Shown here in pieces: positions 56,149 to 64,000 of a stretch of 64,000 nt of DNA (position 1 is the first letter of the stretch; each line of letters begins with the position of its first letter). The notes under the pieces are model-generated. The model saw nothing but the letters and a program-made list of their open reading frames with translations, was not told where the DNA came from and did not search any database. The DNA comes from Linnemannia elongata (taxonomy: Eukaryota > Mortierellomycota > Mortierellomycetes > Mortierellales > Mortierellaceae). Made by a program: the position numbers and the translations under genes. The stretch lies in assembly GCA_036320915.1 (NCBI GenBank), contig JAXBDG010000002.1, forward strand, positions 3,438,001 to 3,502,000. Direction: 5' to 3'.

Positions 56149-58179
56149 CTAAGTGCTGACAAAGGCGAGCATGACAATGGCGCCGACTGTACTAGCGATC
56201 ATAAGAAGATAGCACATCTTCTCTCTATATTTCCGCTGGTGCTCACTTGCCTTCACAATCTCCTGCTGGCCCTGTTGGATCCGACCTCTGGCCTGCATAA
56301 TATTATCCTGCAAAAAATCAACCCCACCTCTTTGCTCGTGCACCAACGTCCCCAACTCCTTCATCACATCCAGGACCTCAACCATTCCAATCTCGATCTT
56401 GCGGATCTCAGACTCGCGCTCTTGGAGAATGCTTTCTTGCATTGCCAGTTCACCGTCCATGGCCAAGAGTTCTTTGAGTAGAGCCTCTTCTTGAACTGAG
56501 AGTTCGCGATCGTGGTGGAGGACCTGGAGTCCTGGAAACGAGGTGTTGCTGAGACCGTGGCTGGTTCCACTGCTACTGCCGCCTTGACTGCTGCCAAGCG
56601 CTTGAATCTCCTCGGGCGACAGATCCATAAGGTCAGATCGCCTTTGACTCAATCGTCGCATCGAAGCACTAGACGACAGTCTCCTCAAAATCGCAACCTG
56701 ACACCTTTCAGCCTCAATTGCCTCCCTCTGCAGCACCTGAAAATCCTTACTGACCAACGCCAGATCCTTGGTCAGCCTTTGATGTGTCTGTCGTCGACTC
56801 ACCAGCACCTTCTTCTGCCAGGACGACAACTCGACCTTCTGTTGCATCTGCTGCTGCGACCGGATACCGATGCCGACACCCGAGTGCGGGATTGAAGGGG
56901 GTTGATGGTACCGAGCCAGGACCTTGACCAGACCATGGGCAGACTTGACCAGCTCCTGGGTCCCGTCCAGGACTGCGTGCAGACTGGCCCGCATCTCGAC
57001 AGTGTCTTTGTGGCGCTGGCCCAGACAGGGCACAAGCCGTTCGAGGACTGCAATGTTGGAGGAGATGTTGAAGATTTGCTGGGACAGGTGGCGGACCATG
57101 AGGTCATAATCGAGTTCTTGCTCCTGGAGTGCTGACGATGAGGTGGGGAACGCCGATGAAGTGGACACTGCTGTTGCTGATGAGGATGGGGAGGGGAAAG
57201 ATGCTGCTGGTTGTTGTTGCTGAGTAGTAGATGGATCAATGTCGATAGAAACTCCTTCGTGTTCGTAGGTGTCGATCCTGTTGCTGCTATTTGGTGCACG
57301 AGCAGATGAGGGACCACTCACACCTGACGAATATGTTGCTGACATGCTTGTTGCCCCTGAATCATGTGGCCCTCGGTTGTCGACCCTGATAAATCCTCGG
57401 TAGTGCTGGTTCAGGGGACTCGGCTGGGGTGAGAACTGGGCTGGGCTGGTCGGCGGTGAAAGAACTTGTCTCTGCTGATTGCTGTTGTTATTGCCAAGGA
57501 CACGGTTGCTGTAGTTGTTGCCCTGATTACCGCTCTGGAAGGACGTCAAGACCGATTGAGGGGATCGAGGCATGACTGTTGTTGTAGTTGTTGTCGATGA
57601 TGTAGTTGTTGTTGTAGTCGTCGACGATACACTCTGGTCTTCCTCCGGAGATCCAATCCGCTCGGCAGCAGCAGCAGCGTCGGCGGCCGTTGTCGGTGTC
57701 AACGTCGGCCTCGGGGTATCAATTCGTGTATTCTCGTCGACAAATCTCGAGTGGTGAGCAATAGGGCTCTTATTCTTCTTCATATTGTCCTTGCTGTTGG
57801 GTGGTGACACCGGAGGCGGATGGGGCGAATGTACGTTCGAAAATGGTCGTCTCTGTTGTTGTTGCTGCTGGAAAGGTTGTTGCTGGTATTGCTGCGATTG
57901 GTTCTGTAGTCCGAGCCCGATACTATCACGACTGTTGCCTCGAGTCACTTGCATTCCACTCGGGAGCCTCACCGGCGGCTGCGACGACGATGTTGTAAAC
58001 GGAGGTGAGTGAGGGGAGCTGGAAGTCTCGACTGAGGACGAGGACAACCTTGGTACTGGGATTGGGAAGGGGATACCGTTACCGTTGGTGGAGTACTTTG
58101 TCAAGTCCCGCTCTCGTTGCTGTTGGTGGGGCGACACGGGAGGGGTGCGAAGACCTCGTTCCAGATCCGTGAATGACAT
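56149..58179 (-). CDS. Qa-SNARE (syntaxin) with long disordered N-terminal extension
   Basis: Single exon, 676 aa. The C-terminal third is a standard endosomal/vacuolar-type syntaxin: a helical Habc-like region (about 355-530, LMVRHLSQQIFNISSNIAVL onward), a SNARE motif (about 585-650) and a C-terminal anchor (CYLLMIASTVGAIVMLAFV) ending two residues before the stop. The zero-layer glutamine is Gln616 in LVHEQRGG. The motif IEIGMVEVLDVMKELGTLVH is the usual Qa pattern. It resembles Pep12/Vam3/syntaxin-7, which drive fusion at endosome and vacuole. Residues 1 to about 350 are Ser/Pro/Gln/Thr-rich and disordered, roughly doubling the usual 260-340 aa length. No intron interrupts the extension, and no stop or start codon suggests two genes. 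Confidence 0.9.
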   Translation of the reverse strand: MSFTDLERGLRTPPVSPHQQQRERDLTKYSTNGNGIPFPIPVPRLSSSSVETSSSPHSPPFTTSSSQPPVRLPSGMQVTRGNSRDSIGLGLQNQSQQYQQQPFQQQQQQRRPFSNVHSPHPPPVSPPNSKDNMKKNKSPIAHHSRFVDENTRIDTPRPTLTPTTAADAAAAAERIGSPEEDQSVSSTTTTTTTSSTTTTTTVMPRSPQSVLTSFQSGNQGNNYSNRVLGNNNSNQQRQVLSPPTSPAQFSPQPSPLNQHYRGFIRVDNRGPHDSGATSMSATYSSGVSGPSSARAPNSSNRIDTYEHEGVSIDIDPSTTQQQQPAASFPSPSSSATAVSTSSAFPTSSSALQEQELDYDLMVRHLSQQIFNISSNIAVLERLVPCLGQRHKDTVEMRASLHAVLDGTQELVKSAHGLVKVLARYHQPPSIPHSGVGIGIRSQQQMQQKVELSSWQKKVLVSRRQTHQRLTKDLALVSKDFQVLQREAIEAERCQVAILRRLSSSASMRRLSQRRSDLMDLSPEEIQALGSSQGGSSSGTSHGLSNTSFPGLQVLHHDRELSVQEEALLKELLAMDGELAMQESILQERESEIRKIEIGMVEVLDVMKELGTLVHEQRGGVDFLQDNIMQARGRIQQGQQEIVKASEHQRKYREKMCYLLMIASTVGAIVMLAFVST

Positions 58180-60860
58180 GACTTGTGTGTTCTAAGCTGG
58201 GGTGGGATTATGTCTTTGTTGTTTTTATCTTTGTCGCTGTGAGTATGTGGGAGGAAGGGAAATGAAGGGTGGCGGTGAGGGGCAGAGAGAAAGGGTCAAG
58301 CAAGCTCAAGAAAAGCGACAGGAAGTGAAGAAAAGGATGACGGAAAGAAGCAAAAAGCGACAATGGGCCGAAAAAAACGAGATAAATGCGAAAGGGGGCT
58401 TTAGACCATCACTGTCATCCTTCTTTGTTTTTTGTCGCATGGTCAGCATACAACGAAGCAGAGCACAGACGTAGATAGTACAAGAAAACAACAAGCAAAG
58501 CAAGTAAGAGAAAAAAATAGGGGCAAGATGTTGTTGGCACGCGGATTTTGTGCATCTTCTAATCAGGGATAGAAAAAAACGTGAACGCGGAAAAAAGAGG
58601 AGTTGATAGAACAAGAATAAAAAGGATAAAGAAAGAAAGGGAGTGAAAGGATCAATGGTGGATGATGACAATCATTACTACTTGTCTAATCGACGCGGAC
58701 GAAGACAATGATAGAGGAGGGATCGAAAAAGGGGTTCCTTGTTTCTATGACGATGATCATGGATATGTCCTATTCATCCAAGGGGAGGGAAGTGTGGAGA
58801 AAGGAAAAGGAAGGTCGCGAAGAATGAAGATTTATGAGAGAGTAGCGAAAGGGAAGCACGATCCATTGAGACTTTGGCTGCTATCGGCACTCTCTTTCTC
58901 TCTCTCTCTATGTCTCTCTGAGGAGGATGGTCGTCGGCCGGAAGAGGACGATGCTGCTATTTGACCAAGGATGAGAGAGGCACGCTGTTTGTTGTTGAAG
59001 CGCTGTCTTTTGTTCGATATGGGAAGGATAATTTAGGGGTTCTTGTGCAGACTTTTTTTTTTCATCATCATTTTTTGTTGACAGGAGTGGGTGTGTGTTC
59101 TGTGGTCGAGTGTATAGATTCAAGGAGAGATCGAGAAACGAAGAGAATTGGGGGACAAGCGCATGGACGGAAACAGAAAAAAATAAAGAAATAAATAAAA
59201 TTGGGCCATGTTGGAATAGAATTGACTTGTATTGACTGAGGGCAAGGCACAACGGGCTGGAGCAAACAGCTAATAAAAAACAAATTGTATGTATATGTAC
59301 AAGGGTACACTCGTTTTTGTGTTATATCTCATTCTTGTCTTTTCTTGGTCTTCGTTCATTTTCTTGCTCCTGCTCCTTGTTCCCTTCATTCCTCCCAATT
59401 TCCGCCTTTGGTTCTCGTTCTGTCTTTCTTTTTTTTTTCTCTTCCCTTCTTCTTTCGTTCTTTTTGAACTCACTTTAGACTGACATCAAACAAAAAACAA
59501 CGGCCAACAAACGTATCGTTAGGCAGGTATGTAGTTGTTGAATGTTCTTCCCCTCGTTTCTTCTTTTTCAATCCTTCAACGAATAGAGAGCAAGGGAACA
59601 ATGTTTATTATCCACTCTTGTTTTTTTTTGCCTCCGCAGAGGATTCTATCTCTCTCACTCCCTAACTCTGATTGATCAAAGCGATAGAAACAACCATAAA
59701 AAACAGCCTTCAATCAGTTATGAAAGGATGGCAATGTTGATTGATTACCTGTCAATCTCGGCAGAGGAGAAGAGAAAAAAAAAGAGAAAAGGTCAGACCA
59801 TTTCTTCAACTACACTTCCACCCCACTTTCAACATAGTCATGAAAAAGAGAGTTTCGTTTTTCAAGTGCCTTGAAAGAGGCATAGAGGAACGTGTGAGAG
59901 CATTGAACTAGCGAAAAAAACCGGAAAGGACAGATGACAGGGCGTAGCGGACAACTCATTGACCAGTAGCCGAAGTTCTGAATGGCGTACCCCACCGTAC
60001 CGAAGGAAGAGAAAATGGTGACCAATAGGCCATTGGCATTTGATTTAAAATGGACGAGGATACGCACACAACTTCAGTTTTGTCTTTGTCAGTCTGCAAA
60101 GGCATGACCCACATGTTGATACGTGTCAAATTGAATGGGAGAAAGGAAGCTTGCGATACATAGTCCTGACTAAGAAATAACGCATTGTAAGGAGTGGAAT
60201 GCAATGAAAACAAAAGAAGTGAGCAGCAACAAAAGAAGTCATTGGAAGGAATGAAAAAAAGAACGGGTGCACTCTCCATCGATAACAACCCAGCCGGTCA
60301 ACGGACAGGTGCTCTCGTCTTCATGCTTCCTGCACATATTTTCTGTCTGCGTCTGCGAGTGTACAGTATGTCCGGATGTGTCTCTTTGATCGTTGAAGGC
60401 AGGAAGAGGGGTTGTTAATTGTTTGTTGATTGTTTGTTATGCGGATGGTCGTCGGATGAGAGCCTTGTTTTTTTTGTTGACTGAAAAAGGCGAACAGGCG
60501 ATGTCGTATTTTTTATTTTTGTTTGAATTGTATTTTTGAGGTCTGCATCCCTGGCATGGCGAGTGCGGCCTTTTTTTTTTTTTTTTTTTTTTTCGGTGAT
60601 TTATCTCGTGAGAAAACTGTTGTGTGGTCTGGCATACTGTTGTTATGTAGATTGAAAAGAAAGAAAAGATATGGAGGCTCACCAACAAAGTATGTATTGT
60701 ACCAAAACTTAAGAGAAGGGTGTTGGAGGAGGGTCAAGCTGAGATGGGAGATGATGGGCGGAGGTGCAAACCCTTTTCACCTTCAACCCCACCCCTAGTT
60801 TTTTAATATAGTTTTTTTTACGTTATTCAATAGCTATTTTTTGTGTTCGTTCATTGCACA

Positions 60861-60904
<44 letters not shown>

Positions 60905-63247
60905 CCGCTTGGTCTGTGTGTGTGTGTGTGTGTGTCTATGTACAATCGATGGTATGTACAGTACATGTACCATGTCGGTGTCTGTTGTCATTTTCAAAAG
61001 CAGTAATGTATGTTCAATACGCATTTTTATGCCTCCCTTTTCTGACAGGAACAGAGTGGCACGGCAGTTCGATTGTCAGCAATATTTTTCCTGCTTTTTA
61101 TCCGCACCCCTTTTGTCCAACACATATGCTTTGTGGATCATCGGGGTGTTGAAATGAACCCTCTCACAATTTTCCTGTATGTCAGTTGCTTCTCCTCACT
61201 CTAATTCGAGGCCGACCCAACGCCCCTTTCCTCCGACTGTCTATCCCTCCCTTTCTTCTTGTCATCCATAAGTTCACAACAACCCCTTGATAATCCATCG
61301 TTCAAGACCAATTGGTCAATTGTCTCAGGAAGGCAACATAATAGCCGTTCATCCTCGCAAGACATTGAAAAAAAACGATAACAAGCGAGAATGAGAGTGG
61401 GAATGAGATGATAACGACAGCCAAGAACAGAGCTGTATTTCAAAACACCGAAGAGTTGGCCAGAAAGGAACCTACGAAAAGAAAAAAAAATAGAAAAAGA
61501 AACAAAAGGCTGCCGCTTGTCAAGGAGCGAAGTAAAGAGGCGGGCGATTGTTTGTATTAGGTGGTGTATTCATGTGCAAGTAACCGCCAGTAGGTTCAAC
61601 ATTTGACCGCAATTATCTCCCAATCATCTCCGTCGAGGAACCCTCTCTGCTGGGAACCAGAAGCTTCTCATTCTCTCCTTTTTTTTTATGTCCTTTCCTT
61701 AATACGCTCAGCTGAGCTGCTCGCTTTTTTTCTTCAGTATTTCGATGGTTCGATGGCACTGGTTTGTTTACCTGGCACCCCGGCGGCGATTGACTTGTCG
61801 ATAATATTTTTACTGGGGCTGACACTGATCTTCCGCTTGACTGACCGCACCCTCTTCTTATACATCGTTCATACTTATACCCCCCTTTTTGTCTTTCGCA
61901 AGAAGAGGTCGCAATCGCACCCAAGAAGTCTTTTTTTTTTTTTTTTTTTTTTTTTGTTCCGTTTTCGTTTTCATTACGGTTCTCAGCTGTGGATTTAATA
62001 TTTGTCAGGAGGTTGAAAGGTGAAGCTGAGGGCGGAAGAGTAAAATAAAAAAAAAGAATAATAAGTAATCAAACATACAAGAAACCGTTGATCATCAATC
62101 ATTATGTTTAGTCACCAATAGAGCTCAAGACGGAAAGAAGGAAAAAGGAATCGGTATCCACCCTGGGATTCGAACCTTCTTGGTCTCTCTTCCTGCAGTC
62201 GTTACTTTGATCAATCAATAATAAACATCCTATTCAATCTTTTTGAGTTGTTTGTTATTGGTAAACAGAATTTAACTCTTATTTTTTTACTTCTTTTCGC
62301 GTCCTCCATTTTCCGGTTCAGTGGGATGGGGAAGGGAAAGGAAGGAAGCGATGAACGTTTATTTTTTTCTTTCTTTCTTTTTGTATCTCCCGCTAATGTC
62401 GAGAGCACTTTTGGTCTTCTTTTCGTTCTTCTTTTTTCTTTTTCAGGCGTCTTTCTCTCTAATCTTTTCTTCTCTTCTATTCTCTTCGTTCTTCCTTTCA
62501 TTCCGCCCCGTTATTCGTTGGCTTTCCTTGTCAAAGACGCGCGTACACAAAGAGGGTATAACGAAAAGAAGGTGAGAAGGCACCCTTTTGAACGACGGTT
62601 ACTGTCCCACTGTGTTTCTTTACTTCAAAGTTCACATTTGAACTCTCCTCACCCTCCTCAGTTTTCTACGGACATGCAATGTGGTTCATCGACAATCCAT
62701 TATTGATTGTCCTGTGAGTCTCTCCACCCCTTTTCCACACCCCCTTTTTTTGAGTTAACAATACACCGATTGAAAAGACAACGAGAGAGCTGATACAAAA
62801 GCAAGAGTCGCCCAATTGCTCTTTTCCATGCACGGCTTGCTCTCCGCCTTCCTGGGTGCATAATGTATTCAGGACTAACTGATTGAATGATTGACAGGGC
62901 TAACTTACTTTTCTTATATATGCTACCTGACCTGACGGACTCAATCGAACCTCTCTTCTCTCTCCTTCTTCCCTTCCTCCCTTCCTCCCCCCTTCCTTCA
63001 TTCTTATTCTCTCGTCTCTTTCCTTCTCTTCTCTACTCCTTTTCCCTTCTCTTTCCCTTCCCCTTCACGCCTTTGTTGATATTTCCCTCACTCCCCATTC
63101 CTTTTCTATTCCTCTTCCTTCTCTGAGCTCCACAGTCCTCTTGTACTTGTCCTGTCCCTTCCACTCTTTCCTTTTCAATCTATTGCTCTCCTCATACCTC
63201 ACATCTTGCCTGCCACTCCCTTCATTAATCCCTTGTCCCACACCGTG
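58180..63247. other. 5 kb gene-poor region
   Basis: I see no convincing gene on either strand. Left part (to about 58,970) is the purine-rich promoter side of the SNARE gene. The rest is AT-rich with homopolymers (T20 at about 60571-60592, T37 at 60866-60902, T20 at about 61931-61954), GT repeats and CT-rich stretches. Open frames are short, lack splice-linked partners and read as Phe/Ser/Leu runs. Confidence 0.5.
60866..60933. repeat. T37 run followed by GT microsatellite
   Basis: Thirty-seven T at 60866-60902, then about ten GT units near 60914-60933. Confidence 0.9.
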
Positions 63248-63256
63248 TATAAAAGG
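63248..63256 (+). promoter_or_regulatory. TATA box, possible promoter of a gene at the right edge
   Basis: TATAAAAGG followed by a pyrimidine-rich leader. The next good ATG is at 63468 and opens a 103-codon frame to 63779 with donor-like GTAAGG (about 63750) and GTAGGC (about 63776) inside or at its end. It could be the first exon of a gene continuing past the window, but composition gives no support. Confidence 0.35.
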
Positions 63257-64000
63257 ACCCTACTTCAGTCCCTCTCCCAGTCCAGCCGCCAATCGAATTT
63301 GTCCGCAACTTGATAGCTCATTCTCAACCTACATCCTTTCCAGAGCCAATACCGTCATTTACAAACGAAAAACAAGGCACGTTCAACCCTCCCTTCAATC
63401 TTCACCTTGGGTTCCCCGTTTTTCTTTCTCCTGAAATAGCAGTGCTTTGCTTCCTCCCTCGCCTGTAATGCCCACAATTGGCAATATTATCCCTTCGCTA
63501 AGCGTCTTCAGTCGCACGACCGCCATTCTCTCCTTTTGTTTCTCTCCTCGTTTATCCTTCCTTCGTCGCCTTCACCTCTTTCAAGCTTTTCAATCCTTAT
63601 TCATCAACCTTCCGTCTTCCTTTTCCCGGCGCATTCTGTTCAGCATTTCATCCTGTGTGCGGTTCCCTCGTCCTTCTTCCAAACTTTCCACCAACCCAGT
63701 TTTGAATCCATCTCCCCATCCTAAACAGAGATACTCTTTAGCCGGGAACTGTAAGGCACACAGCAAAAAAGCGAGGTAGGCGATCCTACCTTTGCATTTG
63801 CATCATACTTCTACCCCTCCTTCATCCCCTACTTTTTTTATTTTTTTATTTTTTTTTTTTATGTTGCCACATTGTCCCTTCAGCCCAACAAGCCTCACCT
63901 TTGCCGGTACCTCATTTTCATTTATGCTGAAAGTTGATTGATATGCTACCTTTCAAGGAGGAAGCAGCTATCGCATTCATACCCCCTGCTTCCTCGCATT

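Noticed and set aside
61603..61998. 131-codon hydrophobic frame
   Set aside because: Hydrophobicity comes from T runs (Phe); includes a T20 homopolymer and has no gene-like neighbours.
62155..62220. tRNA-like T-loop (GGTTCGAATCC on the minus strand) near 62,165
   Set aside because: The flanking bases do not form a T stem, and no anticodon stem or acceptor stem can be folded around it; at best a decayed tRNA piece.

Overview
The window is nuclear DNA of a filamentous fungus. Genes are split by short introns (62 to 390 nt, most 80 to 170) with GTRNGY-type donors and TAG/CAG acceptors. Spacers are rich in pyrimidine tracts, long A or T runs and microsatellites. Many proteins carry long Ser/Gln/His/Pro-rich disordered stretches. 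Together with the gene content (GDP-mannose transporter, NOC3, AP-1-type bZIP, SWIRM protein, GH3 glucosidase, stand-alone replication-foci-type domain) this fits an early-diverging, Mortierella-like mould. That placement is an inference; no marker gene such as rRNA is present.

Left third (1-25,132): a SWIRM-domain nuclear protein (+), a two-TM low-complexity protein (-), a beta-carbonic anhydrase with a mitochondrial-type N-terminus (-), an AP-1-like bZIP factor (-), the ribosome-biogenesis factor NOC3 (-, six exons), a small membrane protein divergent from NOC3 (+), a very long Ser-rich disordered protein (-), and a three-TM protein (-).

Middle (25,133-44,646): a nine-exon gene whose N-terminus looks like a DNMT1 replication-foci (RFTS/RFD) domain but which has no methyltransferase; a Golgi GDP-mannose transporter (VRG4 type, five exons); a tandem duplication of a small secreted RlpA-like/double-psi beta-barrel protein with its promoter and 3' end; a six-TM protein with a His-rich tail (-); and an alpha/beta-hydrolase whose nucleophile position is Gly.

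Right third (44,647-64,000): a two-LIM protein, convergent with a membrane-anchored GH3 beta-glucosidase (six exons); a four-TM protein with a Cys cluster; a small secreted peptide; a tRNA-Glu(UUC); a Qa-type SNARE with a roughly 350-residue disordered extension; then nearly 6 kb in which I see no convincing gene.

There are no operons; neighbours are mostly unrelated. The themes that recur are secretory pathway and cell surface (GDP-mannose transport for glycosylation, SNARE fusion, secreted DPBB proteins, glucosidase) and nucleus (SWIRM, bZIP, RFD protein, NOC3). Two introns use GC-AG boundaries. Exon coordinates were worked out by hand from splice consensus and frame; where I say all phases close, the summed exon length is a multiple of three.
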